This document shows positions 1 through 9,040 of a DNA stretch of 64,000 nucleotides, one piece after another. Made by a program: the position numbers and the translations under genes. Below the pieces are notes generated by a model. It was given only the letters and a program-made list of their open reading frames with translations. It searched no databases and was not told the DNA's origin. This stretch comes from Pseudoalteromonas sp. H105 (GTDB taxonomy: Bacteria; Pseudomonadota; Gammaproteobacteria; Enterobacterales; Alteromonadaceae): NCBI RefSeq assembly GCF_001469215.1, contig NZ_LOFH01000004.1, forward strand, positions 248,001 to 312,000. Direction: 5' to 3'. How positions within the stretch are numbered: position 1 is the stretch's first letter; each line of letters begins with the position of its first letter.

Positions 1-484
1 ATTCAACGCGTTCAACTTGAGCTGCAATGGCTTGATGCAGCCAACCAGACTCATCAACGAACTCCCGACTTAATTGGCCCAGCGGTACAATACCGTGGCC
101 TACTTCATTACTAACAAAAATAACCTGCCCAGGGAGCGTATTAAGTGTAGCCAGTAGCGCACTTTTTTGTTGTTGCCAGCAATTTTTCGACGCCGCACAT
201 AAACAGTTACTCAGCCAAAGTGTAAGGCAGTCAACTAAAATACAGTTATCCGCTTTACTGTGTACTATGAGTGCATCAGCAAGCGCTATGGGTTGCTCTA
301 CCAACTGCCAGTGCGCGGGACGTTCTGACTGATGGCGGCGAATACGTATTTGCATTTCATCATCATGGCCTTGCGCCGTGGCAAGGTAAATGACAGGCTT
401 AAGACTTTGAGCGGCTAGCTGCTCTGCAAAGCGACTTTTTCCACTGCGGGCGCCACCGAGTATTAAGGTTTGATTAGGGTTCAT
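1..484 (-). CDS. cobU: Adenosylcobinamide kinase / guanylyltransferase CobU (CobP), 3' end cut by window edge
   Basis: My own translation of the minus strand from an ATG at 484 gives 161 residues before the window ends. They begin with a P-loop GGARSGKS (residues 10-17) and include SNEVGHGIVP followed by a GQLSREFVDESG stretch, both typical of the CobU/CobP family. The enzyme phosphorylates adenosylcobinamide and transfers GMP to it, making the substrate of CobS. The ATG overlaps the TGA of cobS (ATGA), so the two are translationally coupled as the distal genes of the cobalamin operon. Family members have about 180 residues, so only some 20 C-terminal residues should be missing. Confidence 0.93.
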   Translation of the reverse strand, partial: MNPNQTLILGGARSGKSRFAEQLAAQSLKPVIYLATAQGHDDEMQIRIRRHQSERPAHWQLVEQPIALADALIVHSKADNCILVDCLTLWLSNCLCAASKNCWQQQKSALLATLNTLPGQVIFVSNEVGHGIVPLGQLSREFVDESGWLHQAIAAQVERVE

Positions 485-1290
485 ACTGCTGCACTCGATA
501 CAATAGCGGCTAACGTTAAATATATGCTTAACTCACTTGCTTGCTGCGCAGCCCCTAAACAATCGCCCGTATAACCGCCGAGTTGCGATTTAAACCACTG
601 CATTACCACCACCCGCACCAGTACTAAAATAACGATGATAAGCAATGCGCTTTGCCACGAAATGACTGCTAAGAAAAGCGCCACAGCTAGTAACATCATG
701 CCACTGAATAACAAGACAAATAAGCTTACTTTAGATAAGTGCATGGCCAATGGCTTTACTTTAGACGTTGCATCTTCGCTGACATAATCCATATTAATAA
801 TAAGACTCGTCGCAACAACGCGACTTAAACATTGACCGGCGATGATGGCAAATAAGATTATATTGAGCTGTTCACTCAACAAAATTAAGCTTTGGTATTT
901 CATCATCAATATTATGATTAATGCAGCTGCGCCGTACGTACCCAAACGGCTATCTTTCATGATGGTGAGTTTCTGCGATACTTGCCAGCCACCGCCAAAA
1001 CCATCCCATACATCAGCCCATCCATCTTCATGAAAGGCCCCTGTCATTAATATACTCAGAGCCATCGTTAACAACACGCATAATGAAGCAGGAAAAACAA
1101 ACTGCAGGCAATAAAACAGCGTGGCAAGGATGACACCTAACCCTACACCAACGAGCGCAAAATAACGGCTTGCTTGATTTAAGAGTGTATCAGTCACATC
1201 AAAGCGAATAACGACCGGAATACGCGTTAAAAAGCTTACGGCTAGTAAAAAAAGCTGCCATTGGGTAATAAATGAATGAGATTTAGGCAT
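481..1290 (-). CDS. cobS: Adenosylcobinamide-GDP ribazoletransferase (cobalamin synthase)
   Basis: A 269-residue polytopic membrane protein. It joins adenosylcobinamide-GDP to alpha-ribazole (or its phosphate), the last assembly step of the cobalamin nucleotide loop, at the inner membrane. The acidic motif HEDGWADVWDGFGGG near residues 87-101 is the family signature and the probable metal/GDP site; the remainder is mainly hydrophobic helices. It starts 3 bp after cobT and its stop overlaps the cobU start. Length and motif fit the family; the assignment is firm. Confidence 0.95.
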   Translation of the reverse strand: MPKSHSFITQWQLFLLAVSFLTRIPVVIRFDVTDTLLNQASRYFALVGVGLGVILATLFYCLQFVFPASLCVLLTMALSILMTGAFHEDGWADVWDGFGGGWQVSQKLTIMKDSRLGTYGAAALIIILMMKYQSLILLSEQLNIILFAIIAGQCLSRVVATSLIINMDYVSEDATSKVKPLAMHLSKVSLFVLLFSGMMLLAVALFLAVISWQSALLIIVILVLVRVVVMQWFKSQLGGYTGDCLGAAQQASELSIYLTLAAIVSSAAV

Positions 1291-1293
1291 TAA

Positions 1294-2358
1294 CTAGCAC
1301 ACAACCTGTTCAACAGCGGCATCTTCAAAACTAGCCATGTTGTTATAAAACCCCAGTGCGCTTTGTAATAATGGTAAACTTAATGCTGCCCCCGTTCCCT
1401 CTCCTAAGCGAAGTTCAAGTTTAAGGAGTGCTGTGGCGCCTAGATATGCCAACATTTTGCTGTGACCTTGCTCATTTGAGCTATGGGCAAAAATGAAATA
1501 CGCTTTGACATGGGGGTTGATCTTGATGGCCACCAAGGCAGCTGCTGTACAAATAAACCCATCGACTAAAATCGCCATTTTCTGCTCTGCCGCACTGAGC
1601 ATAGCACCCACAATATGTACAATTTCAAACCCGCCAAGAGCAGCTAATAATTTCAACGGTTCATGTAAGTAAGCGCGATGTCGTTCAAGTGCTTGTTCAA
1701 CAACAGCGACTTTACGTGCTACTACCTCATCGCTGACACCGGTACCTTTTCCTACACACTCAGTGGCTGGAAGGCCTAAAATGGCCGCCATAATAGCCGC
1801 CGCACTGGTGGTGTTCCCAATACCCATTTCACCCAGAGCCAAGGTATTGCAGCCAGTATTTTTTAATTTTAAAACAAGTTGCTTGGCATTATTAAACCCA
1901 TGTGTGACTTGCTCGGTACTCATGGCCATCTGCTGATTTAATGGTTCAGTAATGTCGCCTAAGCGACAATTATGTACCTGTTTATTCGGTACTCGCGTTA
2001 ACATGCCGCAGTCAACGACTTCAAGCTGCCAACCTAGCTGCTCACAAAACACGTTAATTGCTGCACCACCGTTAACAAAGTTAGCAACCATTTGTGCTGT
2101 TACTTCACTTGGGGCGATAGACACACCTTGCGCTGCCACCCCATGATCACCTGCAAAAACAATGAGTGCTGGGTGAGTAATTTGCCCTTGAAATGCCAAA
2201 AATTCTGATGAAGATTTTATTCCTTGGCTAAAAATTTTAACCAATTGCAACGCCAATGGCTCAAGCAAACCCAGTGCGCCTAAGGGTTTTGTCTTTTGAT
2301 TTATTTTATTCTTAATTAACGTATCGAACTGAGGGTTTAAAGGGTTAATTACAAACAT
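1294..2358 (-). CDS. cobT: Nicotinate-nucleotide:dimethylbenzimidazole phosphoribosyltransferase
   Basis: A 354-residue cytoplasmic enzyme that activates the lower ligand base (usually 5,6-dimethylbenzimidazole) to alpha-ribazole phosphate using nicotinate mononucleotide. The C-terminal GEGTGAALSLPLL stretch (near residue 320) carries the catalytic glutamate of the family. GDHGVAAQGVS and GEMGIGNTTSAAA are also diagnostic. The ATG shares one base with the btuC stop (TAATG), so it is coupled to the transporter genes in one operon. Length is normal for CobT. Confidence 0.96.
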   Translation of the reverse strand: MFVINPLNPQFDTLIKNKINQKTKPLGALGLLEPLALQLVKIFSQGIKSSSEFLAFQGQITHPALIVFAGDHGVAAQGVSIAPSEVTAQMVANFVNGGAAINVFCEQLGWQLEVVDCGMLTRVPNKQVHNCRLGDITEPLNQQMAMSTEQVTHGFNNAKQLVLKLKNTGCNTLALGEMGIGNTTSAAAIMAAILGLPATECVGKGTGVSDEVVARKVAVVEQALERHRAYLHEPLKLLAALGGFEIVHIVGAMLSAAEQKMAILVDGFICTAAALVAIKINPHVKAYFIFAHSSNEQGHSKMLAYLGATALLKLELRLGEGTGAALSLPLLQSALGFYNNMASFEDAAVEQVVC

Positions 2359-3392
2359 TATTGGTACTCTCTTTTACGAAAACACAGTAAAGATAAAAAG
2401 AACACACTTCCGATGGCAGACGTGCTCACCCCAATAGGTAGCTCTTGATTACTCATCACTATGCGAGATATAACATCAACCCACACCATAAATGTACCGC
2501 CGACTAAAGCAGTCATAGCTAGGCCTGTTAGCGTGCCTTGGGAAACAAAAAATCGCACTATATGCGGGATCATCAAACCTACAAACCCAATTCCACCACA
2601 TAGTGCAACCAGCACAGCTGTGATCAACGAGCTTAACATTAACATTAACAATCGAAAGCGCTGTACTGGGATACCAAGTGTTGCAGCACTTTCATCACCG
2701 AGTAACATGGCATTAAGCTGACGTCTAAAGCTCATTAACACAGCAATACAACTTAGTATTATCAAGGCTGGTAACCACAGTGAGTGCCACTGCGCACGAG
2801 CAAAACTTCCCAATGTCCAAAATAGAATTGCGGTGATGGCTTGTGGATCGCTAAAATAGAGCAGTAAACTGGTAAAAGCGCTGAATAAAAATGACAACGC
2901 AACCCCGGCCAATAGCATCGTTTCAACTTGGCCGGAGCCTTTGCGACCAGCAATAAGCACCAATAGAATCATGGTCAAAGTACTGCCAACAAAGGCCGCT
3001 AACGACATTGAAAAACCAGCACTAATACCCGTGAACGTGATAAAACACACCACCCCAAATGAAGCGCCAGAGGAAATACCAAACAAATAAGGGTCTGCCA
3101 ATGGATTACGCGTGACAGTCTGTAGAATGAGTCCTGCAAGGGCAAGCCCTGAGCCGGCTAAAAAAGCCAATAAAGTGCGGGGTAAACGCAGTTGCCAGAT
3201 GATCCGATCTAAAAATGAATCACTGCCTGAGCTGAACCATTGCCCACTTACGCTATTGTAGACATCCACTAACTTAGTCGGCGCAGCCCCAAAACTCAAC
3301 GCGGCAAAAATACTCAGCACACTTAATAAAAGAGTCACTATCAGAGTGAGGTTATTTTTCACTAGCATGAGGCGCTTCCGTTTGATAACCAT
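2358..3392 (-). CDS. btuC: FecCD-family ABC permease, probable corrinoid (vitamin B12) permease
   Basis: A 344-residue inner-membrane permease of the FecCD/BtuC family with about ten hydrophobic segments. Typical landmarks are RLPRTLLAFLAGSGLALAG near the N-terminus and the cytoplasmic coupling region GGIGFVGLMIPHIVRF near the C-terminus. Corrinoid specificity is inferred from the adjacent cobT and the upstream cobalamin riboswitch; iron-siderophore permeases look alike. The listed start overlaps btuD by 41 bp. An internal ATG at 3368 (residue 9) would shorten the overlap to 17 bp and gives a more usual short N-terminus, so it may be the true start. Confidence 0.88.
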   Translation of the reverse strand: MVIKRKRLMLVKNNLTLIVTLLLSVLSIFAALSFGAAPTKLVDVYNSVSGQWFSSGSDSFLDRIIWQLRLPRTLLAFLAGSGLALAGLILQTVTRNPLADPYLFGISSGASFGVVCFITFTGISAGFSMSLAAFVGSTLTMILLVLIAGRKGSGQVETMLLAGVALSFLFSAFTSLLLYFSDPQAITAILFWTLGSFARAQWHSLWLPALIILSCIAVLMSFRRQLNAMLLGDESAATLGIPVQRFRLLMLMLSSLITAVLVALCGGIGFVGLMIPHIVRFFVSQGTLTGLAMTALVGGTFMVWVDVISRIVMSNQELPIGVSTSAIGSVFFLSLLCFRKREYQ

Positions 3393-4173
3393 AAAAATAG
3401 GTTACATGAGGGATCGGCTGCTCAACGCTTTGTGGGTGAACTGAAACCTGCGCGCAAACACCAAAAACATCACTGAGCATTTTTTCAGTAATCACTTGAT
3501 GGGGTGAGCCCGATGCCACTATTTGTCCCTCATTGATCACTAACAATTCATCACACACACTCGCAGCAAGATTTAAATCGTGGAATGAGGCCAGCACAGT
3601 CACACCTAACGACTTGGCTAACTCCATCAATTGTATTTGATATTTAACATCCAAATGACTTGTTGGTTCATCCATGATTAAAAGCCGTGGTTTTTGCACT
3701 ATCGCTCGTGCAATCAAAGCACGTTGCTTCTCCCCCCCAGAGAGCGAATCAAACGCTTGTGTTGTATGCTCAGTTAACCCTACTTGTTTGATTGCATAAT
3801 GGATTAACTGTTTATCATCATCTGTAGTTCCACTAAAAAGCCGCTTATGCGGTGTTAAACCAAGACTCACAACATCATACAATGACAAATTAAATTGCGA
3901 GGGGGTTTCTTGCAAAACAACAGCGACTTGCTTGGCAAAGTCATCTGCACTTAATCGCCAAATGTCTTTTTCAGCTAACGTTACCTGGCCGGAGGAGGGT
4001 TTATAGAAACGATAAATACACCGTAGTAGACTGGATTTACCCGCACCATTAGGGCCTAATAAGCCTATAAATCTACCTTGCTTTATGCAGAGACTGATAT
4101 CTTTTAATATTGATACGTCAGCTACAGCCCAAGAGACTTTATCGACTGTGAGAAGTGGTATTGGTGTCTGCAA
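3352..4173 (-). CDS. btuD: ABC transporter ATP-binding protein, probable corrinoid importer ATPase
   Basis: A 273-residue ABC ATPase. Walker A is GPNGAGKS at residues 40-47, the signature LSGGEKQ at 144-150, and Walker B LLIMDEP at about 164-170, followed by the D-loop SHLD. It would power the BtuC-type permease encoded directly downstream. The reading frame opens with TTG at 4173 and I see no ATG that would fit better; the ribosome-binding site (AGAGA) is weak. It is the first gene after the cobalamin riboswitch. No periplasmic btuF gene lies nearby. The family is certain; the substrate is inferred from context. Confidence 0.88.
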   Translation of the reverse strand: MQTPIPLLTVDKVSWAVADVSILKDISLCIKQGRFIGLLGPNGAGKSSLLRCIYRFYKPSSGQVTLAEKDIWRLSADDFAKQVAVVLQETPSQFNLSLYDVVSLGLTPHKRLFSGTTDDDKQLIHYAIKQVGLTEHTTQAFDSLSGGEKQRALIARAIVQKPRLLIMDEPTSHLDVKYQIQLMELAKSLGVTVLASFHDLNLAASVCDELLVINEGQIVASGSPHQVITEKMLSDVFGVCAQVSVHPQSVEQPIPHVTYFYGYQTEAPHASEK

Positions 4174-4248
4174 TGTTTATCTCTGTTAGCTCGCGCAAAA
4201 CCCAATACAGTCACAACACGCACAAAACGTGTGAAAAGAGGTGAGTTT

Positions 4249-4376
4249 ACCCGCTCAATGAATAAAATAAGTTATAGGGTATTTAGTATCTGACTTATCA
4301 CATTGGTGATTTACAGTTGCGGGAACAGCTGAGGATTCACACCTCATTCCTAAATACCCCTCTATTATGGGCGGGT
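4249..4376 (-). promoter_or_regulatory. Cobalamin riboswitch controlling the btuD-btuC-cobT-cobS-cobU operon
   Basis: Read on the minus strand, the leader has the ordered conserved parts of an adenosylcobalamin aptamer: GAGGTGTGAATCCTCAGC, then TTCCCGCAACTGTAA (the B12-box region), then AAGTCAGATAC. A perfect 10-bp closing helix joins 4350-4359 with 4277-4286 (GGGTATTTAG with CTAAATACCC). An outer 6-bp complementarity (4371-4376 with 4249-4254) could extend it, or the 3' arm GCGGGT could instead pair with the loop CCCGC at 4319-4323 as a kissing or expression-platform contact; which one forms is inference. It sits about 75-100 nt before the btuD start. Confidence 0.9.
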
Positions 4377-4421
4377 GAGTTTATATTTCAATTAATATCT
4401 TTCTAGATGGCTAAAAACAGC

Positions 4422-5039
4422 TTAGAAAACAATTTTAGGCCAAGCATCTCCTTGTTCATCAATGAAAACATCAACACAAATAAGACCAGCATAAGGGATT
4501 GAAAACACATTTTGGCTAATAAGCGAGTCACGAGGAAGCTGACATAAAATAGCTAACAGTTGTTTAATAACGCCAGCATGGGTTATGACCAAATTAGACC
4601 CTGTGTTTTGTGTGCTGATCACCGCTAATAATTGCTGCCACCATGTTTCAACTCGGCTATAAAACGCGTTCATAGATTCGCCATTGGGGGGAGTGATATG
4701 CCAAGGATTTTGCCAGAAGTCACCGATAGTTGGCGAGCTACTTTGCTGCCAGAGCGTTTCATAACTTTGTCCGTCCCAATCGCCAAAATCATACTCAGCA
4801 ATTGCACTGTTTATATTTAATGGGAGTTGCCGAGTATTTGCTAGCTGTTGAGCAAATAGCTTACAACGTTTTAGAGGAGAGCTTGTTACAGTGGTGATAT
4901 CGCAAAGCCCTGCAACTGCACCTTCTAACTGCTGAACACCTTTTTTGCTCAACTCAAAGTCGCTGCGCCCAGCTAATACATTTTGCTGCTCAAGCTCGCC
5001 GTGACGTAAAAAGTACACTTTAGTTGAAAATGGCTGCAT
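4422..5039 (-). CDS. cobC: Histidine phosphatase, probable alpha-ribazole phosphatase
   Basis: A 205-residue member of the histidine phosphatase (phosphoglycerate-mutase-like) superfamily. The catalytic motif LRHGE is at about residues 11-15 and the second histidine lies in VITHAGVIKQLL near residue 155. Its place directly before the cobalamin operon suggests dephosphorylation of alpha-ribazole-5'-phosphate (or of cobalamin phosphate) during nucleotide-loop assembly. It lies upstream of the riboswitch, so it appears to be transcribed separately or to read through into the leader. General phosphatase activity on other substrates cannot be excluded. Confidence 0.82.
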   Translation of the reverse strand: MQPFSTKVYFLRHGELEQQNVLAGRSDFELSKKGVQQLEGAVAGLCDITTVTSSPLKRCKLFAQQLANTRQLPLNINSAIAEYDFGDWDGQSYETLWQQSSSPTIGDFWQNPWHITPPNGESMNAFYSRVETWWQQLLAVISTQNTGSNLVITHAGVIKQLLAILCQLPRDSLISQNVFSIPYAGLICVDVFIDEQGDAWPKIVF

Positions 5040-5063
5040 AACTAACCTAATCTAATTGGTACA

Positions 5064-5097
5064 AAAAAAGCGCCAGTGTAAAACACGGCGCTTTTAA
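5064..5097 (-). terminator. Rho-independent terminator after nqrM
   Basis: A GCGCC/GGCGC stem extended by GTG/CAC around a TAAAA loop is followed on the minus strand by a run of T (the A-run at 5063-5069 on the plus strand). It separates the nqr-apbE-nqrM block from cobC. The plus-strand side also has a short T-run, so it may work in both directions. Confidence 0.8.
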
Positions 5098-5113
5098 TAA
5101 AATCATTTTGAGC

Positions 5114-5326
5114 TTATAAAATTTGGTTTTCTTTCCAAACTTGCTCTTTTGCCAAGCGCTTTTTACGCTTGTCACATGGGTCGTCACAATCGCAGGCTTT
5201 GTCAATACCTACTGAGCCTAAGCCACCACAGCTGCTCGCCATAGATTTTTTCTGCATGATCATGCCAATTGCCATTGCTGCGACAATTAATATAAGTAAA
5301 CCAAAAGTAAGAAGAAAAAGTGACAT
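5114..5326 (-). CDS. nqrM: Na+-NQR maturation protein NqrM
   Basis: A 70-residue protein with one N-terminal transmembrane helix (residues about 2-24) and four cysteines, C33, C45, C47 and C51, in the context SMASSCGGLGSVG and DKACDCDDPC. This is the NqrM (former DUF539) pattern. NqrM is needed to assemble the Na+-NQR complex and is thought to deliver iron to the Cys site formed by NqrD and NqrE. It closes the nqrABCDEF-apbE-nqrM block, the usual arrangement in Vibrio and relatives. Assignment is firm. Confidence 0.93.
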   Translation of the reverse strand: MSLFLLTFGLLILIVAAMAIGMIMQKKSMASSCGGLGSVGIDKACDCDDPCDKRKKRLAKEQVWKENQIL

Positions 5327-5360
5327 TGCTTAGCCCCTATTGTTCAGCAATAAAAATGTG

Positions 5361-5382
5361 CTTGGCTAACGTAGCCAAGCTG
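5361..5382 (-). other. Hairpin between apbE and nqrM
   Basis: GCTTGGCTA and TAGCCAAGC form a 9-bp perfect stem with a four-base loop. On the minus strand it is followed after a few bases by ATTTTTATT. It could be a weak terminator or an attenuator that lowers nqrM expression relative to apbE, or an mRNA-stabilising structure. Confidence 0.55.
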
Positions 5383-5410
5383 AGTGTATTATAAACCGCT
5401 TTGCGCTTGG

Positions 5411-6442
5411 CTACAAATAGGGTTTAAATGCTGGGCTCGAATAAGTCACTAAACCATCCTTCGATTTAGCAATAAGATAGACCGCTAAGTCATTTTTTTC
5501 TGCATACGCTTGGGCTTTATCCATACCCATAATAGTCAATGCAGTAGCAAGGCCATCGGCTGTCATTGCTGATGGGTGCAATACAGTTACTGATACAAGA
5601 TCATGGCGAGTTGGCATACCTGTAACGGGATCAATCAAATGACTGTAAGTCTCACCATCCATTTCATAAAATATTCGGTAATCACCCGATGTCGCCATGC
5701 CATTGTTACCTGGCGCTAAAATAAGGTGCACTTGGCGCGTACCTGGCTCAGCATCCGGCTGTTCAATCGCTATGCGCCAATTCTTTTCATTAGGCTTTTT
5801 ACCAGAAATACGCAGCTCGCCGCCTATTTCAACCATATAATCTGTTAATCCGTGACTTTCTAGCAGCTCAGCTACTTTATCAATGCCATACCCTTTTGCT
5901 GTCGCAGAAAACGAAAGCTCTAAGCCGTCAATCGTTTTTGCTAACCCCTGCTCAGTCAGTGTTAATTTATCTACACCTATTTTAGCTATCATGTTAGCTA
6001 ATTCTTCGTCCGCTGGGCGTTTAGTAGGCTTTTTATCAGGACCAAATCCCCATAAGTCAATTAATGGCCCCATGGTGACATCTAACGTTTTTGTCGACTC
6101 ACCTAAGCGAATAGACTCTGCGACAACCGCTCTAAAATCAGCGCTAATCGGCATGACTTGGCCTGCAGGTATGCGATTAAAGTTATTTATCTCTGAATCT
6201 TTAATATAGGTCGACATAGATTGATTCACCCCTTTTAGCAATTGTTCTATCTCAGGAAGTAAATTAAGCGAGTCCAACTTGTCTTGTTTTGCAAAAACCT
6301 TAATATTGTATGTCGTCCCCATGGTTCTACCTTCAAGGTAAAGCTCTTTAGGCTCATCACTTTGGCCACAACCTGATATGAATAGAGTGAGAAAAATAAA
6401 CAAAAAGGCAACGAGTGCCTGCGGGTGAAATACTTTATTCAT
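5411..6442 (-). CDS. apbE: FAD:protein FMN transferase ApbE (lipoprotein)
   Basis: A 343-residue periplasmic lipoprotein: a hydrophobic signal ends in the lipobox LFISGC at about residue 25, which anchors it to the membrane. The body shows the ApbE/flavin-transferase pattern, with MGTTYNIKV near the start, a flavin-binding SATAKGYGIDKVAELLE region, EIGGELRISGKKP, and SVTVLHPSAMTADGLATALTIMG near the C-terminus. The enzyme attaches FMN from FAD to the threonine of SGAT motifs, present here in NqrB and NqrC. It follows nqrF after a strong terminator, so it probably relies on its own promoter or on read-through. Confidence 0.95.
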   Translation of the reverse strand: MNKVFHPQALVAFLFIFLTLFISGCGQSDEPKELYLEGRTMGTTYNIKVFAKQDKLDSLNLLPEIEQLLKGVNQSMSTYIKDSEINNFNRIPAGQVMPISADFRAVVAESIRLGESTKTLDVTMGPLIDLWGFGPDKKPTKRPADEELANMIAKIGVDKLTLTEQGLAKTIDGLELSFSATAKGYGIDKVAELLESHGLTDYMVEIGGELRISGKKPNEKNWRIAIEQPDAEPGTRQVHLILAPGNNGMATSGDYRIFYEMDGETYSHLIDPVTGMPTRHDLVSVTVLHPSAMTADGLATALTIMGMDKAQAYAEKNDLAVYLIAKSKDGLVTYSSPAFKPYL

Positions 6443-6465
6443 GGCAGCCTACTTAAAATTTGAAA

Positions 6466-6502
6466 TAAAAAAAGCCTCGTAACAAACATTGTTACGAGGC
6501 TT
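6466..6502 (-). terminator. Rho-independent terminator after nqrF
   Basis: An 11-bp stem (AGCCTCGTAAC with GTTACGAGGCT) around the loop AAACATT, followed on the minus strand by a run of seven or more T. It ends the nqrABCDEF transcript just before apbE. Confidence 0.92.
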
Positions 6503-6539
6503 ATATTCTAACCAAAACTAATGTGTTTTGGTATCAGTG

Positions 6540-7769
6540 TTAGCCACCGAAATCATCTAGTAAGATATTTTCGTCTTCAACACCTAAGTCTTTCAACATA
6601 GTGATAACCGCAGCGTTCATCATTGGAGGACCACACATGTAGAACTCACAATCTTCTGGCGCTTCGTGATCTTTAAGATAGTTCTCAAATAACACGTTAT
6701 GGATAAAGCCTGTGTAGCCTTCCCAGTTATCTTCAGGTTGTGGATCTGAAAGTGCAGTGTGCCATACGAAGTTATCGTTTTCAGACGCTAGGCCATCAAA
6801 GTCTTCTACATAGAACATCTCACGCTTAGAACGTGCACCATACCAGAAACTCATCTTACGCTTAGAGTTTAAGCGCTTAAGTTGGTCAAAGATATGTGAA
6901 CGCATTGGCGCCATACCAGCACCACCACCAACAAATACCATTTCAGCGTCTGTTTCTTTCGCGAAGAACTCACCGAATGGACCTGAGATAGTTACTTTAT
7001 CACCTTCTTTAAGTGACCAAATGTACGATGACATTTTACCACAAGGTAAGCTTAAATCTCTTGGCGGCGGCGTAGCGATACGCACGTTAAGCATGATGAT
7101 GCCTTCTTCTTCTGGGTAGTTAGCCATTGAGTAAGCACGAATAGTCTCTTCGTCTACCTTTGACTCCAGCTTGAAGAAACCAAAATGGTTCCAGTCGCCA
7201 CGATACTCGTCTGGTACATCGAAATCAGCGTATTTAACGTGGTGCGCAGGGGCTTCAATCTGAATGTAACCACCGGCACGGAACGGTACTGACTCACCAT
7301 CAGGGATTTGTAGTTTAAGCTCTTTAATGAACGTTGCTTTGTTATCGTTAGAGATAACTTCACAATCCCATTTTTTAACACCGAAAATTGACTCTTCAAG
7401 TTCAATTTCCATGTCGTTTTTAACATTTACCTGACACGCTAAACGACAGCCTTCGCGGGCTTCACCTTTAGAGATGTGATCAAGTTCTGTTGGTAAGATA
7501 TCACCACCACCTGAATGAATGTGTACACGACATTGACCACAAGAGCCACCGCCACCACATGCAGACGATACGAAGATACCTGACTCAGATAGTGCACCTA
7601 GTAGTTTACTACCTGCTGATGTTTTAATGGCTTTATCTGGATCGCCATTAACGCCGATGATGATGTCACCGCTTGCAACTAACTTAGATTTAGCACCAAT
7701 GATGACTAAAACAAGTATTACAACGATAGCGATGAAAACACCAACGCCTAAGAAAATCTCATAACTCAT
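6540..7769 (-). CDS. nqrF: Na+-translocating NADH:quinone reductase subunit F
   Basis: A 409-residue electron-entry subunit. It has an N-terminal membrane helix (residues 5-25), a 2Fe-2S ferredoxin domain with C71, C77, C80 and C112, then a ferredoxin-reductase-type FAD domain (RAYSMANYP) and an NADH domain ([12 protein letters not shown], and [10 protein letters not shown] near the C-terminus). It oxidises NADH on the cytoplasmic face and passes electrons via FAD to the iron-sulfur cluster. GAGGAT upstream of the ATG is a good ribosome-binding site. It is the last gene of the nqr operon; length and motifs are standard. Confidence 0.98.
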   Translation of the reverse strand: MSYEIFLGVGVFIAIVVILVLVIIGAKSKLVASGDIIIGVNGDPDKAIKTSAGSKLLGALSESGIFVSSACGGGGSCGQCRVHIHSGGGDILPTELDHISKGEAREGCRLACQVNVKNDMEIELEESIFGVKKWDCEVISNDNKATFIKELKLQIPDGESVPFRAGGYIQIEAPAHHVKYADFDVPDEYRGDWNHFGFFKLESKVDEETIRAYSMANYPEEEGIIMLNVRIATPPPRDLSLPCGKMSSYIWSLKEGDKVTISGPFGEFFAKETDAEMVFVGGGAGMAPMRSHIFDQLKRLNSKRKMSFWYGARSKREMFYVEDFDGLASENDNFVWHTALSDPQPEDNWEGYTGFIHNVLFENYLKDHEAPEDCEFYMCGPPMMNAAVITMLKDLGVEDENILLDDFGG

Positions 7770-7788
7770 GATTTATCCTCGCGACCTA

Positions 7789-8397
7789 TTAAAGTGAAAT
7801 ACCAGAGAATGACATAAAGCCAAGACCCATCAAGCCAACTGTGATGAAGGTAATACCTAAACCACGTAGGCCATCTGGCACGTCTGAGTACTTCATTTTC
7901 TCACGAATACCAGCAAGTAATGTTATTGCTAGCGCCCAACCTACACCAGAACCAATACCATAAACAACAGACTCGCCGAAGTTATAGTTTCGCTCTACCA
8001 TGAAAGCTACCGCACCGAAGATTGCACAGTTAACTGTGATCAACGGTAAGAAGATACCTAACGCGTTATAAAGTGCCGGGAAGAACTTGTCTAATGCCAT
8101 TTCTAAGATTTGCACCAATGCTGCGATAACACCGATGAAAGTTAAGAAACGTAAGAAGCTAAGATCCGCTTCTGGGTAACCAAGCCACTCAAGTGAACCA
8201 GGTGCAAGAACCGCATGATAAACCAGGTTGTTAACTGGTACTGAAATACCCAATACCACGATAACTGCCACACCTAGGCCGATAGATGTTGTTACTTTCT
8301 TTGATACAGCAAGGAAAGTACACATACCTAGGAAGAAGGCTAACGCTAAGTTTTCAATGAAAACCGCTTTTACGAATAAACTAATATAATGTTCCAT
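7789..8397 (-). CDS. nqrE: Na+-translocating NADH:quinone reductase subunit E
   Basis: A 202-residue inner-membrane protein with about six helices, paralogous to NqrD. Two cysteines in mid-membrane contexts ([11 protein letters not shown] and [11 protein letters not shown]) match those that, with two from NqrD, hold the intramembrane iron centre. [14 protein letters not shown] sequence after the second cysteine is family-typical. It lies 19 bp upstream of nqrF and 10 bp downstream of nqrD, with an AGGGGC ribosome-binding site. Confidence 0.97.
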   Translation of the reverse strand: MEHYISLFVKAVFIENLALAFFLGMCTFLAVSKKVTTSIGLGVAVIVVLGISVPVNNLVYHAVLAPGSLEWLGYPEADLSFLRFLTFIGVIAALVQILEMALDKFFPALYNALGIFLPLITVNCAIFGAVAFMVERNYNFGESVVYGIGSGVGWALAITLLAGIREKMKYSDVPDGLRGLGITFITVGLMGLGFMSFSGISL

Positions 8398-8407
8398 TGT
8401 CTGCCCC

Positions 8408-9040
8408 TTATCCTTTCGCTTCTACTTGGTCTTTCTTATAAGTACGAAGTACCCAAATGAATAAACCAATGATGAAGAACGCGCTAGGTGGTAAAATCAA
8501 TAGACCCATAGGTTGATACCAACCACCATCCTGCACAAGCGGGATGATATCAGCGCCAAACAATGTACCTTTACCAAATAGCTCACGAATAAAGCCAACA
8601 GTCAGTAACACAACTGAATAACCAAGACCATTACCAATGCCATCAAGGAATGACATAACTGGTGGTGATTTCATCGCGTACGCTTCTGCACGACCCATTA
8701 CGATACAGTTAGTAATAATCAGACCAACGAATACAGATAACTCTTTTGCCGTAGCATAAGAGAATGCTTGTAATACTTGGTCAACAACGATTACTAACGA
8801 GGCAATGATCGTCATTTGCACAATAATACGAACAGATGATGGTATCTGGTTACGAATCAGTGAGATAAATAAGCTCGAAAACGCTGTAACCAAAGTCAAT
8901 GCTATTGACATGATTAGTGCATTTTTCAAGCTAGACGTCACTGCAAGTGCAGAACAAACACCAAGTACTTGCAATGCGATTGGGTTGTTTGCGAATACCG
9001 GCCCAAGTAGAACCGACTTCATTTCTTTAGTATCAGCCAT
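8408..9040 (-). CDS. nqrD: Na+-translocating NADH:quinone reductase subunit D
   Basis: A 210-residue six-helix membrane protein of the NqrDE/RnfAE family. Cysteines in [14 protein letters not shown] and [16 protein letters not shown] are in the positions that ligate the NqrD/NqrE iron centre. RnfE is the closest alternative, but the surrounding complete nqr gene order settles the identity. The ATG shares one base with the nqrC stop (TAATG), indicating tight coupling. Confidence 0.97.
   Translation of the reverse strand: MADTKEMKSVLLGPVFANNPIALQVLGVCSALAVTSSLKNALIMSIALTLVTAFSSLFISLIRNQIPSSVRIIVQMTIIASLVIVVDQVLQAFSYATAKELSVFVGLIITNCIVMGRAEAYAMKSPPVMSFLDGIGNGLGYSVVLLTVGFIRELFGKGTLFGADIIPLVQDGGWYQPMGLLILPPSAFFIIGLFIWVLRTYKKDQVEAKG

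Noticed and set aside
842..1033. Plus-strand frame inside cobS, one of many opposite-strand frames
   Set aside because: It lies wholly within a well-supported gene on the other strand and has no family pattern or start signal; the same applies to the other antisense frames in this window.
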